Shown: positions 18,583 through 29,900, counted from the first letter of the stretch. The stretch: 64,000 bases of DNA from Methanobacterium_B sp963825335 (GCA_963825335.1 CAWGSP010000001.1:1426001-1490000); one strand, 5' to 3'. The notes: generated by a model not told the origin, from the letters alone. Numbers and translations are program-made.

Positions 18583-20067
18583 CTATTTGGTATTTTCGAT
18601 TGATTGGTTCATATAACTTGAAACAGCAGCAGATACTGCTGCGACTTTGCGTGATGGTAAAAATGTAGATTTGAGACGTGCTTCCATTTTTTTATCTTCT
18701 AAAATGACTTTCTCAATATTTTCGATGATCTCGTTTTTATACTGGTCAACGAAGTGTGTGTGTAGTTTTGCATCTTGGAACTGTTTGTTGGACATCATGG
18801 ATTTATGGAATGGTATGGTTGTTTTAACACCCAGTATAATATATTCTGAAAGTGCTCTTCTCATACGGGCTATTGCTTCGTTACGTGTCCTACCCCAAAC
18901 AATGAGTTTTGAGATCATTGAATCGTAGTAAGGTGGTATTGTATAGTTGTTGTAAACACCGCTGTCCACCCTAACACCGTTACCCCCTGGTGACCTGTAA
19001 CCAGTAATCTTACCGGGAGTAGGGGCGAAGTCGTTGAGGGGGTCTTCTGCATTTATACGGCATTCGATTGCATGACCCCTCACAGAAATTTCATCTTGGG
19101 TGCAGCACAGTTCCTTACCTGCTGCTATTTTTATCTGTTCTTTAACAAGATCTACACCGGTAACAACCTCTGTTATGGGGTGTTCTACTTGTATACGGGT
19201 GTTCATTTCAAGGAAGTAGTATTCTCCATCTGAATAAATGAATTCTACTGTCCCTGCATTTGTATAACCTATTGCTGAAGCAGCTTTAACCGCAACACTT
19301 CCCATTTCTGCCCTGAGTTCTTCTGTCATTATGGGTGATGGTGCTTCTTCTATGAGTTTTTGATGTCTTCGCTGGATGGAACATTCCCTGTCTGCTACAT
19401 GTATTGTGTTGCCGTGTTCATCTGCTAGTATTTGGAATTCTATGTGTCTGGGTTCCTCTATATATTTCTCAACATAAACTGTAGAGTCCCCAAATGCCTT
19501 GGCTGCAACAGATTGGGTTGATTCAATGGCCCTTACAAGTTCGTCTTTTTCATGGACAACCCTCATACCTATTCCGCCACCACCAGCAGACGCTTTTATA
19601 ATGACCGGGTATCCGATATATTCTGCCATTTCAGCAGCCTCTGACACGCTGTCAATTCCCTTCCTAGCACCAGGGATCACCGGCACTCCGGCTTTTGTCA
19701 TAAGTTTTTTTGAGGTTATTTTACTTCCCATTTCTTCTATTACTCTTCCTGTCGGACCGACAAGTTTGATGTTGTGTTTTTCACATTCTTCGCCCAGAAT
19801 CGAGTTTTCTGCAAGAAAACCGTAACCTGGATGAATTGCTTCAGCGCCAGATTTCAGTGCAACATCTATTATCTTGTCGATATTCAGGTAACTTTCAGCT
19901 GGTGAAGGTGCACCTATATTAAATGCTTCATCGGCATATTTTGCAAATAATGAGTTTTTATCGGCATTTGAATATACTGCAACACTTTCTATGTCCAGTT
20001 CTCTACACGCCCTCATTATCCTTATTGCTATTTCACCACGGTTGGCGACTAAGACCTTTTTAAACAT
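18583..20067 (-). CDS. pycA: Pyruvate carboxylase subunit A (biotin carboxylase)
   Basis: The 494-residue ATP-grasp enzyme carboxylates biotin. It starts with VLVANRGEIAIR, has the ATP-binding loop KASAGGGGIGMR (159-170) and the metal/catalytic segment EMNTRIQVEHP. In Methanobacteriales subunit A works with a separate subunit B, which carries the biotin and is not in the window, to make oxaloacetate for the incomplete reductive TCA pathway. The pairing with birA matches this. An acetyl-CoA carboxylase role is possible by sequence but unlikely in an archaeon with isoprenoid lipids. Confidence 0.9.
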   Translation of the reverse strand: MFKKVLVANRGEIAIRIMRACRELDIESVAVYSNADKNSLFAKYADEAFNIGAPSPAESYLNIDKIIDVALKSGAEAIHPGYGFLAENSILGEECEKHNIKLVGPTGRVIEEMGSKITSKKLMTKAGVPVIPGARKGIDSVSEAAEMAEYIGYPVIIKASAGGGGIGMRVVHEKDELVRAIESTQSVAAKAFGDSTVYVEKYIEEPRHIEFQILADEHGNTIHVADRECSIQRRHQKLIEEAPSPIMTEELRAEMGSVAVKAASAIGYTNAGTVEFIYSDGEYYFLEMNTRIQVEHPITEVVTGVDLVKEQIKIAAGKELCCTQDEISVRGHAIECRINAEDPLNDFAPTPGKITGYRSPGGNGVRVDSGVYNNYTIPPYYDSMISKLIVWGRTRNEAIARMRRALSEYIILGVKTTIPFHKSMMSNKQFQDAKLHTHFVDQYKNEIIENIEKVILEDKKMEARLKSTFLPSRKVAAVSAAVSSYMNQSIENTK

Positions 20068-20340
20068 GATATCTTTCCTAAAATCTTTATTTATGATTTA
20101 TAATCTCTATTATCTTTCATTAATAAATTATAACCAATTATTTCGTTGTTTTATATATTTTTTTTATTCTCCAATATTACAATTATTTATGATTGGGTTT
20201 AATTAATATTTCTATAATAATCTCTTTCATATTTTAATTTTAAATTAATAATTGGGGCTTGTTAAATCAAAAGATATGAAGTGCAATATTAAAAAAGTAC
20301 TTATAATATTTGTTTAATATTTAATGTATTAGGTAAGAAA

Positions 20341-20958
20341 ATGTTTATGAAGAAAAGACAGCTTGAAATGGCCTTACAGGAGATACCTTCCCATTCAATG
20401 CCTAAAATTGATCTGGAACAGTATTCCACACCTTCGGTGATAGCTTCAGATGTTTTATGGCATGCGCATTCTTTAGGTGATCTTGATGGTATGAAGGTGG
20501 CCGATCTTGGCTGTGGTACTGGTATTTTTGCAATTGGTGCAGTCCTCATGGGTGCCGTTGATGTGGTAGGTGTTGATATTGATGAAGATTCCATATCAAC
20601 TGCTGATCTTCAGGCATTTAAAATGGGGATTTCAGAATCTGCAACATTTTTATCCTGTGATATCGTAGATTTTGAGGGATCAGCCGACACAGTTATACAG
20701 AATCCACCTTTTGGTGCTCAAAAATCTAATCGTAAATCTGCTGACCGTATTTTTATGGTTAAGGCTCTCGAAATTGCTCCTGTTGTTTATTCGTTCCATA
20801 TTCAGGAGACTGAGGAATTTGTATCTAATTTCTTCAAAAATGAGGGTGCTACCATATCTCACAGGTTCCACTACAAGTTTCCCATACCACGTACCTATGA
20901 TTTCCACAGAAAAGAAAAGGTAGAAGTTAAAGTAGTTGTGTTACGTGTTGAGAGATGA
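20341..20958 (+). CDS. METTL5-like N6-adenine RNA methyltransferase
   Basis: The 205-residue Rossmann-fold methyltransferase has the SAM-binding loop DLGCGTG at 55-61 and the catalytic NPPFGAQ at 121-127, the form found in METTL5. The eukaryotic relative methylates an adenine in small-subunit rRNA, so the same target class is likely here. A C-terminal beta hairpin with FPIPRTYDFHRKE fits the family. The gene is divergent from pycA. Met3 is an alternative start; no strong Shine-Dalgarno site is seen. Confidence 0.85.
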   Translation: MFMKKRQLEMALQEIPSHSMPKIDLEQYSTPSVIASDVLWHAHSLGDLDGMKVADLGCGTGIFAIGAVLMGAVDVVGVDIDEDSISTADLQAFKMGISESATFLSCDIVDFEGSADTVIQNPPFGAQKSNRKSADRIFMVKALEIAPVVYSFHIQETEEFVSNFFKNEGATISHRFHYKFPIPRTYDFHRKEKVEVKVVVLRVER

Positions 20959-21070
20959 TTTAAATAAAAATGATTAAAATATTTGCCCATTGATTTTAAA
21001 TTGAATTTAGAAATAATGTGCTATAAAAGGGATTTTTTTTTTTTGATTTGGAATATTTTACGGAATCTTT

Positions 21071-21089
21071 ATCGATATGTTTTTATATG
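21071..21089 (+). promoter_or_regulatory. Promoter element shared with the gene at 24172
   Basis: The 19-base ATCGATATGTTTTTATATG includes a TATA box and matches 24066-24084 in 18 of 19 positions. It lies 170 bp before the repeat protein start, giving a long leader. Confidence 0.5.
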
Positions 21090-21240
21090 CGTTTTGAACA
21101 ATTTAAGATATAAGATCGTTGGTCTTAAAAAATAAATTTAAATGGAACTTAGAATTGATTATTTGATTCTATTCCTAAATAGATGAAATAATATATTCTT
21201 GGTTGAATATTATATTAACGAATGAACAGGAGGGAGGAAA

Positions 21241-22389
21241 TTGCGGAAGCAAATATTCTTGATAATTGCTGTATTGGCCTACTCATTATCGTTGGTCGGT
21301 GCTGCAGCAGCTGACGACCCGGGTAATATTGGTAATAGTAGTTCAGTAGCTACAGATAATTCAAGTACTGATCTGGGTAACAGCACCAACAATGTTGGAA
21401 CTGCTGCCAATAATTCGAATAATGCTACTAACGGTCTTACTAGCAATAATGGAATTGTTTATCAAACCGATCCTACAACGGATGACTCAATAGATCCGAC
21501 TACTGGTGATTTGATTGATCCGACTACTGGTGATTTGATTGATCCGACTACTGGTGATTTGATTGATCCGACTACTGGTGATTTGATTGATCCGACTACT
21601 GGTGATTTGATTGATCCGACTACTGGTGATTTGATTGATCCGACTACTGGTGATTTGATTGATCCGACTACTGGTGATTTGATTGATCCGACTACTGGTG
21701 ATTTGATTGATCCGACTACTGGTGATTTGATTGATCCAAGTACTGGTGATTTGATTGATCCGACTACTGGTGATTTGATTGATCCGACTACTGGTGATTT
21801 GATTGATCCGACTACTGGTGATTTGATTGATCCGACTACTGGTGATTTGATTGATCCGACTACTGGTGATTTGATTGATCCGACTACTGGTGATTTGATT
21901 GATCCGACTACTGGTGATTTGATTGATCCGACTACTGGTGATTTGATTGATCCAACTGATTTAAATATCACTACAGATCCAGTTACTGATCCAATAATTA
22001 CTGATACGGGTTTAAACAATAACGGCAGTGAAATTGAACCTATTTACATGATCAGTCACGTATTTGCTGGTTTAAGTTATAGTCCGTCGGCTAACAACAT
22101 GACTACAGTTTCTGATGCTATTTATCAGAACATAGGAATTATCAAAGAAAACATTAATAACTTGGAAAGCTTGATTCCAAATCTAAATGCAACAACAAAA
22201 TCTGTACAAACATTGACAAAAGATGTACAATCTACGGCAAGTCCACAGTTACCTGCAGCTATTGCTGTAAATAACACAATAACTCAAAACAACACACCTA
22301 ACAACTCAACAAAAACAAACAACATTCCGATCTTATCATTTTTAGCTATAATAGGCGGAGCAGTTCTTACCACAAGAATTAAAAAATAG
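21241..22389 (+). CDS. Secreted repeat protein, (DPTTGDLI)19, membrane-anchored
   Basis: The 382-residue protein starts at TTG after GGAGGGAGG. A signal peptide (to about residue 25, ending AAAADD) is followed by an Asn/Ser/Thr-rich linker and nineteen near-identical copies of DPTTGDLI (about residues 85-236). A non-repetitive domain of about 110 residues has a probable coiled helix (INNLESLIPNLNATTKSVQTL). A C-terminal hydrophobic helix with RIKK should anchor it in the membrane. The regular Asp and Thr spacing could bind calcium or be glycosylated; this is inference. I do not recognise the family. Confidence 0.85.
   Translation: MRKQIFLIIAVLAYSLSLVGAAAADDPGNIGNSSSVATDNSSTDLGNSTNNVGTAANNSNNATNGLTSNNGIVYQTDPTTDDSIDPTTGDLIDPTTGDLIDPTTGDLIDPTTGDLIDPTTGDLIDPTTGDLIDPTTGDLIDPTTGDLIDPTTGDLIDPTTGDLIDPSTGDLIDPTTGDLIDPTTGDLIDPTTGDLIDPTTGDLIDPTTGDLIDPTTGDLIDPTTGDLIDPTTGDLIDPTDLNITTDPVTDPIITDTGLNNNGSEIEPIYMISHVFAGLSYSPSANNMTTVSDAIYQNIGIIKENINNLESLIPNLNATTKSVQTLTKDVQSTASPQLPAAIAVNNTITQNNTPNNSTKTNNIPILSFLAIIGGAVLTTRIKK
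21493..21948 (+). repeat. Nineteen 24-bp tandem repeats
   Basis: The unit GATCCGACTACTGGTGATTT+GATT repeats 19 times without indels. Only the 11th unit (21733) differs, with CCAAGT coding Pro-Ser. A diverged unit precedes it at 21469 and a partial one follows. Near-identity indicates recent expansion by slippage or recombination. A GATC site recurs every 24 bp. Confidence 0.95.
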
Positions 22390-22532
22390 TGGCTTTCTTT
22401 TCTTTTTTTTGAACTTATTTTAATTTGAAATGTATAATCTTCTTAATAAAAGCTTAACTTTATATGATTAAACTTTTAAAGTATACTGTAACAAGTAATT
22501 AAATGAATGTAATAAAAGAGGATGTGAATTTT

Positions 22533-22625
22533 ATGCATATAATGATCCCTACTTTAGTTGTTGCGGGAATTTTCCTAATTTTCTTCATACTATTTGCATT
22601 TTATGATCATGCAGAACAAATTTAA
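22533..22625 (+). CDS. Possible 30-residue single-helix membrane peptide
   Basis: The short frame encodes a peptide with a central hydrophobic helix (IPTLVVAGIFLIFFILFAF) and a polar tail YDHAEQI. GAGGATGTG lies a few bases before the ATG, and a TATA-like CTTTATATG near 22458 would start transcription just upstream. The frame can be extended to ATG 22503. Small membrane peptides of this form occur in archaea, but I cannot assign a function. Confidence 0.45.
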   Translation: MHIMIPTLVVAGIFLIFFILFAFYDHAEQI

Positions 22626-22878
22626 ACCATTATTTATGGTAAGTTCCATTTTCTACTAATGTTCCAATTAAATATTTCAAGAAATTTTTTGGAAGTTTTT
22701 CATAGAACTGAAGTCTATTTTTATAATACTAATAAAATAATTTCTAATTCATACCCAAAATCACGATTAACAAAATAATTATCAATAGAGGATTTGATGT
22801 GTTATAAAAATTGACGAAAAAAATAGTTTTATATTGAATCAATTATTGATCTATTCTCATGATGATTGGGGGAATTAG

Positions 22879-23736
22879 TTGAAGAAAAAAGATAATTGTC
22901 AAGAAATTCCCTCACTCAAACTCCCAGAAGGATGGTCATGTATTGAAACATATGGTATCGGGCCGTTTGTAACAAAAGCTGTTTTTAAACATCCTGAAGG
23001 ATCTAAGGTACATTGGAATTCTAGGGATCATCGTAAACATCATAACCTCCTAGATAATGGAACTAAATCGACATGGTGGGCTCCAAATGCTATTGGATGG
23101 TGGATTGGTGTACTTTTTGCGATTGGATCGATCTGTTTTGCACTGGGATCTTTACCAGTTTACTTCAAATGGTCGGGTATTCAGTTAGATGGGATAACTT
23201 TTTTCATTGGTTCAATATTTTTCACAACAGCCGCATTCCTCCAGTATGCAGAAACAGTAAACACACGAAAAACCCCTAAAGATTTGAAGTTACATGAAAG
23301 GTTACGTATTTTCAGTTGGGAACCTCGGAGAATCGATTGGCTTGCAAGTGTTGTACAGTTCGCTGGAACACTATTTTTCAACTTGAGTACTTACAATGCA
23401 ATGAACACCATCATGACCATTCATCAGATCAACCATCAAGTTTGGATACCTGATGTGTATGGATCCACATGTTTTTTAGTTGCAAGCGGACTGGTATGGA
23501 TTGAAGTAGGACATTCCTTACTCTCCTGGCAGATTGGTAACATCTCATGGCAGATCGCATTTTTAAATTTATTGGGATCGATAGCATTTGGTATTTCTGC
23601 AATCGCTGCATTTGTCACACCGTTAACGGGTCAACCCATTAATTTGGCACTTGTGAATGTAGGTACTTTTGTTGGAGCGTTATGTTTCTTAGTAGGGGCC
23701 GTGCTATTACTACCAGAACGTACATCCCAAACATGA
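22879..23736 (+). CDS. Unknown six-helix membrane protein
   Basis: The 285-residue protein starts at TTG after GGGGG. A soluble N-terminus of about 65 residues (with WNSRDHRKHH) precedes six hydrophobic segments. The loop after helix two contains RLRIFSWEPRRIDWLASVVQFAGTL+FFN, which recalls a family of uncharacterised bacterial and archaeal membrane proteins near the YrhK group; I am not certain of that. It stands alone between two surface-protein genes. Confidence 0.65.
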   Translation: MKKKDNCQEIPSLKLPEGWSCIETYGIGPFVTKAVFKHPEGSKVHWNSRDHRKHHNLLDNGTKSTWWAPNAIGWWIGVLFAIGSICFALGSLPVYFKWSGIQLDGITFFIGSIFFTTAAFLQYAETVNTRKTPKDLKLHERLRIFSWEPRRIDWLASVVQFAGTLFFNLSTYNAMNTIMTIHQINHQVWIPDVYGSTCFLVASGLVWIEVGHSLLSWQIGNISWQIAFLNLLGSIAFGISAIAAFVTPLTGQPINLALVNVGTFVGALCFLVGAVLLLPERTSQT

Positions 23737-24171
23737 AATTTAGTGGATATTATAAAAAACTTAAAAAAATTGATTGCGTAAATATTTATTTAATACAGAT
23801 ATGATGAGTGATACTTGACAAAAGAATTTATTAATTGAAAACACGATAAGATTCGATCCAAAGATTTTAAATTCCAGATCACAGCTTCAGATTTTATTCT
23901 TATTTTTAGGAATTCTTTTTACAGATTCAATTTCATCTGTACTTCTATCATTTTGTGTGATAAAATTTGATGACGTGTTAGTGAGTACATCTAGAATATT
24001 AATATTTCAAAAAAAACCCTATTCACGCTGACAATATTTAGACCTCTGTTAATACGAGCATATGGATCGATATGTATTTATATGTTTTTGGTATATTTTA
24101 TTGTTATAGATCATTTTTTTTAGGATCTGTACAGATTTACGTGATTTAAAAAAGGTATAAAGGAGGTTTAT
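23737..24171. other. Spacer before the giant PKD protein
   Basis: No gene is seen. It holds the shared promoter element at 24066-24084 and a strong AAAGGAGGT Shine-Dalgarno site just before 24172. Confidence 0.55.
24066..24084 (+). promoter_or_regulatory. Promoter element shared with the gene at 21241
   Basis: ATCGATATGTATTTATATG contains a TATA box and differs by one base from 21071-21089. It is 106 bp before the PKD-protein start. Confidence 0.5.
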
Positions 24172-25965
24172 ATGTTTAGGAATAGGAGAATTTCTGTTTT
24201 GCTCGTGATTTTCGCTTTAATTTTTTGTTTTTCCATAGCGGGATCAGCGAGTGCTGTTAGTGTGCCTGTTGCCAATTTCACAAGTAATGTAACGAACGGC
24301 AGCGCTCCATTGACAGTTCAATATACTGACACTTCTGCTGGTAGTCCTACCAGTTGGAATTGGAATTTCGGCGATGGTCAGTCGTCAACAGTAGAAAACC
24401 CAACACACACATACAGTGAAGTTGGAAATTATAATGTTACATTAAATGTAACCAACAGTGCTGGAAGCAGCAGCCTGACACAGTCTAATTACGTCAGCAC
24501 TGGTTCCAGTGTGATTACAAACAATAATGGTATTGATATTTATGTTGCTAACTCAGCCGGTGTTAAATACAACATGCCTAATGGTGTGACAACAGCGGCT
24601 CAGTATGGTGGTGTATATCCATACGTGCCTAACACCTATTATATTGCAGAAGGTGGGGGTGGAACCAATCCGATACAGTTATCAACCGATCCAACCAACA
24701 AGGTAGGTCAGTTTACAACAACCACTAACCAGACTGGGACATTTTATGTGGTGTTCAGTGGTGGTATCGGGCATTTGGATGATGGAATATTAATGTTAGC
24801 TGTTAACGGTACATTACCATCTGATTTCAGTGTCACACTGCAATCAAGTGGATACACGTACACGTTACCTGCACCGGCTATAACCAATCCGAGCACATCG
24901 TCTTTAACCAACATTACCTATGTGACTGATGCTTTGAATGAAACATTCAATTCGAGTGATTTTATTTATGGTACGCAGAGTTGGAAACCGGCAAACACTG
25001 CAAATTATCCCATCTTTAATGGGGAGAACATGACCAGTGCCTCAAGCCAGTTCCATTTGATGTTCATAGACTTGGATGTGGGTGGATTTGTGACCAATGC
25101 GATCGCAAATGAGATCAATGATGGTTCAATAACTGTACACTACACATTCAATAACTTGCCATCAACGTCATTTGCATCGTTCGGTGCATACGGATGGTTC
25201 AGTGCATGTAACTGGGGAACAGGAATACCACAGTACAGTAACAGTGCACAAGACGGATTCAACGTAGAAGGACTTCCTGTAGTTACACCTGTTGCTAATT
25301 TCACAGCTAACACAACCAGTGGTAACGCACCTGAAACAGTGCAGTTCACAGACACATCAAGTAACAGTCCAACAACTTGGAACTGGGACTTTGGTGATGG
25401 TGGAAGTAGTACTTTACAGAACCCGACATACACATACACAACCCCTGGAATCTACAATGTAACATTAACTTCCGGAAACAGTGCTGGAAACAACACAATA
25501 GTAGAAAGTAACTTAATTAATGTGGGTAATTATTTGGCACCGGTTTCAGGATTCACAGAAAATACAACCAGTGGACTAAACCCATTAAATGTGCAGTTCA
25601 ATGACCAGTCCACGGGCACCATAACAAGTTATTATTGGACCTTTGGTGATGGTGGAAGCAGCACATTACAAGACCCATCATACACTTACAATACACCAGG
25701 AACCTACACAGTAACTGAAACAGTGTCAGGACCCGGTGGAAACAATACAGCAATACAGACAAATGTGATTACAGTCTTTAACAGCACACCACCAAATGTT
25801 ACAGCAACACCAGATAGTGGAATTTACAACAGCACACAAAATGTGGTTTTAAGCAGTGATTCAACCGGGAAGTATCATATATTATACAACCGATGGATCC
25901 AATCCAGAAAACAGTTCAACCAGTGTGCCTTATTCAGCACCTATACCAATCAGCAATACAACTAA
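24172..25965 (+). CDS. PKD protein, N-terminal fragment
   Basis: This 597-codon open part contains the signal peptide (to about residue 29), PKD 1, the first copy of the unnamed domain, PKD 2 and PKD 3, each with the FGDG motif. It loses the correct frame near 25872 inside the first chitobiase-C-like domain, and the last 30 codons are out of frame. Start and Shine-Dalgarno site are clear, so this piece could be made as a truncated secreted protein. Confidence 0.75.
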   Translation: MFRNRRISVLLVIFALIFCFSIAGSASAVSVPVANFTSNVTNGSAPLTVQYTDTSAGSPTSWNWNFGDGQSSTVENPTHTYSEVGNYNVTLNVTNSAGSSSLTQSNYVSTGSSVITNNNGIDIYVANSAGVKYNMPNGVTTAAQYGGVYPYVPNTYYIAEGGGGTNPIQLSTDPTNKVGQFTTTTNQTGTFYVVFSGGIGHLDDGILMLAVNGTLPSDFSVTLQSSGYTYTLPAPAITNPSTSSLTNITYVTDALNETFNSSDFIYGTQSWKPANTANYPIFNGENMTSASSQFHLMFIDLDVGGFVTNAIANEINDGSITVHYTFNNLPSTSFASFGAYGWFSACNWGTGIPQYSNSAQDGFNVEGLPVVTPVANFTANTTSGNAPETVQFTDTSSNSPTTWNWDFGDGGSSTLQNPTYTYTTPGIYNVTLTSGNSAGNNTIVESNLINVGNYLAPVSGFTENTTSGLNPLNVQFNDQSTGTITSYYWTFGDGGSSTLQDPSYTYNTPGTYTVTETVSGPGGNNTAIQTNVITVFNSTPPNVTATPDSGIYNSTQNVVLSSDSTGKYHILYNRWIQSRKQFNQCALFSTYTNQQYN

Positions 25966-26854
25966 TTTACAGTTTGCTGCGGTAAACCAAGGAGGAGTAT
26001 GGAGTGCACGATACAGTAAAACCTATACAATAGACACACTATCACCGACTGCAAGTTCCAACCTAAATGGAGGGACATATAACACTACACAAACAGTTAC
26101 ACTAAACAGTAACGACCAAAATGCGGTAATATACTACACAGAAGACACAACCAACCCAACAACAAGTAATACAGCAATATTATACACAAACCAATTATAT
26201 CAGCAGTAAACAACTTTAAGATACGCAGCTCTAAACCCATTCGGAGTATGGAGCTCAGAATATACAGTAAACTACGTAATAGGTAACGGAGGGCTTGAAA
26301 ATAGTGCATGGCCTAAATCACTTGATAATCTGGGTAATACGGGTCAATCACCTAATGTAGGGCCGCAAACAAATGTTACGGAATGGGTTTACAATACTAA
26401 AGGTATCATATACTATGGTTCACCCACAATAAGTGCAAATGGAACCATCTATATTGGAAGTACAAGTGGCTTCTATGCAATAAATCCTAACGGAACACTA
26501 CAATGGAGTTTCAGTACCGGAAGCGTTTATGGTAATGCACCAATATCATCTAATGGAACCATATATGTGGGATGCTTCAGTGGTAACCTCGATGCACTAA
26601 ATCCCAACGGTACGCTATTATGGACATACCCTACTGGAAGTTATATTGAAGGCAGTCCAGTAATTGGTCCTGATGGAACCATATATGTAGGAAGCTACAA
26701 CGACAATCTTTACGCAATAAATCCTAATGGGACATTGAAATGGAAATACAATACTGGAGGACAGTTATTCTGCTATGAAGGTATGGCAATAGGTTCGGAT
26801 GGAACAATATATGTAGGGAGCCTTAACGGTAAGCTCTATGCTATAAATCTGTGA
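25856..26854 (+). pseudogene. PKD protein, middle fragment (frame 2)
   Basis: The second frame carries the rest of chitobiase-C-like domain 1, domain 2 and the first propeller repeats. A TAA stop at 26207-26209 interrupts domain 2; restoring one base in each of the CC, TT and AAA runs between 26190 and 26210 would give a continuous domain reading PIYISSKTTL. The frame ends at TGA 26852-26854, where a one-base excess (AATCTGTGATGG for an expected AATCCTGATGG-like unit) shifts the frame. Confidence 0.75.
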
Positions 26855-26981
26855 TGGAACACTACAATGGACCTATAGCACTGGAAACGACATTTATGGT
26901 GCACCAGCTGTCGGTGCAAACGGAACCATATATGTAGGAAGCTACAATAACTACTTATACGCACTAAATCCTAACGGAACA

Positions 26982-29900
26982 TTGCTTTGGAGTTATTATA
27001 CTGGAAGTGGTATTCGTGGCTCCCCAACCATCGGGACAAATGGAACCATCTATGTAGGAACCCTTGGATATAACCTAGATGCAATAAATCCTAACGGAAC
27101 ACTACAATGGAATTACACTGCAACAAACGATATATACGGTTCACCAGTAATTGGTGCCGATGGAACAATTTACTTCGGAACCATGGGTGACTATGTGTAT
27201 GCTTTAGCTACAAACGGTACATTAATATGGAGCTATAATACTGGCAATCGCATATATGGTTTACCAGCTATTGGAACAAATGGCACTCTATACATTGGAG
27301 GCTACAATGACAATTTATATGCATTTAAAGATTTACAGCCAATAGCTAGCTTCTCATCTAGCCAAACAACTGGTGGGGTACCAGTAACCATACAATTCAA
27401 TGACACTTCATTATACGCTTCGTCATGGTTTTGGAATTTCGGAGATGGAACAAACAGCACACTACAGAACCCATCACACGTCTACACCACACCCGGAAAT
27501 TACTATGTAAGTGAGACAGTAACCAATGCTATGGGGAACAGCACAATAACAACACCAATAACACTCTCAGGAATTCCGCCAGTCGTTAACTTCACGGCCT
27601 CAACAACATCTGGATCTTTCCCATTAACTGTAAGTTTTACAGATCAATCACAATATGATACATCGTGGTTATGGAACTTTGGTGATGGAACTACATCAAC
27701 AGCACAGGACCCAACACACACCTATTTAGCAATTGGAAACTACACTGTAAGCCTAACAGCAATAAACAGCTTTGGAAACAGTACACTTACTAATGCAGGT
27801 TACATCCAAGCAAATAGTATAATCACGAATTATCAGGGTATGTACCTGTTCATGTCAAATCATAATGGTACAGCATATTTTGATGGTGGACCAGCTAATT
27901 CGTACAATTTTGTTGCAGGAGGAAATAATCAGCTACATATAACAAACAATCCAGTAACAAGTCCAAGTGGACAAGTCAACACAAGTACTTCACAATCAGG
28001 AGAATTTTATATTACAACAACTGGTGGAAGAGGATCTAACGATGATTTAATTCTGCTTGTTGCAGTGAAAGGCCCAATTCCAAGTAATTTCTCTTTAAAC
28101 TTGGTATCGAGTGGATATGTTTGGACTCCGGGTTCTCCAAATACAAATGATTATGTGACAGGAGCTCTTAACGAAACATTTACAGCATCTGACTTCTTGT
28201 ATGGCCCACAAAGTTTAATGCCAGACAGTTCAGGTATGAATGTCATATATAATGGTGAAAATAGTAGTAACCCATCAAGTGCAGAATATTTAATGTTCGT
28301 TGATCTTTACGTAGGCAATTTAAACACGGCATCAATAAACAACGGAGCAGCAATGGTCCAATACACATTTAGTAACCTAACAACACAAGCATCATTTGAT
28401 ACATATGCATGGGCTACAGGATATGATGTTAAATGGGCAAACCTTCCCACATCTAGTGGATATAATACTCCTGCACCTGTTGCAAGTTTCACAACCAACA
28501 CGACCAGCGGAACAAACCCACTAAACGTCCAATTCACAGACACATCCAGCAACACACCAACAAGCTGGTTATGGAACTTTGGTGACGGAGGAAGCAGCAC
28601 ACTACAAAACCCAACATACACCTACAATACACCAGGAAAATACACAGTCACATTAACTGCTACCAACAGTTATGGTAACAACACAATAACAATGAACAAT
28701 TTAATCGACGTAATAGGACCTGTCTTAGATACAACAACGGGTTTAAGCTACAACAACATAACAGCTGCAGTCAACGACATAAACACCAACAACGGCGACA
28801 CTATAACAGTGGCTGCCGGTAACTACACAGAAAATGTTGTATTAAACAAAACTTTATTATTAGAAGCACTTGGAGTAGTTAATGTAAATCCATTAGACGC
28901 TACACAACCTGTTTTCACAATAAACAGTAATGGATGTACAATTGAAGGGTTCACCATTAGCGGAAGCGACGACAGTGGAATCTACATCAATAACGCAACT
29001 GGAAACACCATAACCGACAACACTATCCTTGGTAACGGTACAATGATATGGGGTATCTGTGCTGTCAACAGTAACGGAACCAACAGTATCACGAACAACG
29101 TTGTAAACAATTGTACAGAGGGAATCAACCTTTACAATGTAGACGGAGCAACCATAACCAACAACGCAGCCACAGATAATGAATACGATGGAATAGCACT
29201 AACAAACTCAGAGGATAACACAATAACCAACAACAACGGAACAACGCAGAATGTGAGCGGAATAAGATTAAACAGCTCAAACGACAACACAGTTGCAAAC
29301 AACAACCTAACTGGAAATATCTGGACCAGTATCAGCTTGGTAACGAGTCAGTTCAACCAGATTACCAACAACACAGCATCCAATGACCAGGAGGGTATGT
29401 ACCTCTATTCCAGTGACAACAACACTGTTTCAGGTAACACAGCAGACAACAACACATGGGATGGAATAGCAGTAGCAGACTCCAACAACAACGTGATACA
29501 GGACAACGACAATGTTACCAACAACAACAGTGGAATAAGGATAATAGGTGCCTCGAGTGGTAATCAGGTTTTAAACAACGTGGTTACAAGTAATGTTTGG
29601 GCAGATATGAGTCTAGACACAGCTGGTTACACCACTATCAGTGGTAACACCTTCACCAACTCTGAAGAGGGTATCTTCATCTACAATTCCAACGGTAACA
29701 CATTGACCAACAACACCATGAACAATGATATCTGGGATGGTATATACATCGGAAACTCTGTTAACAACACCTTAACTGGTAACAGCATGAGCAACGGCGG
29801 CTATGGGGTTCGTATACAGGGAAGTACAGGTAACAGCATAATTGCCAATAACTTTGTAAACAACTATGACCAGGCCTACGACAACGGCAGTAACGAAACA

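Noticed and set aside
21493..21948. CRISPR-like array
   Set aside because: Units are direct 24-bp tandem copies without spacers, in frame within a secreted protein; no cas genes are in the window.
21462..22019. Minus-strand open frame of 185 codons across the 24-bp repeats
   Set aside because: It exists only because the repeat unit is a multiple of three and lacks stops on both strands. The plus-strand frame has signal peptide, anchor and Shine-Dalgarno site.
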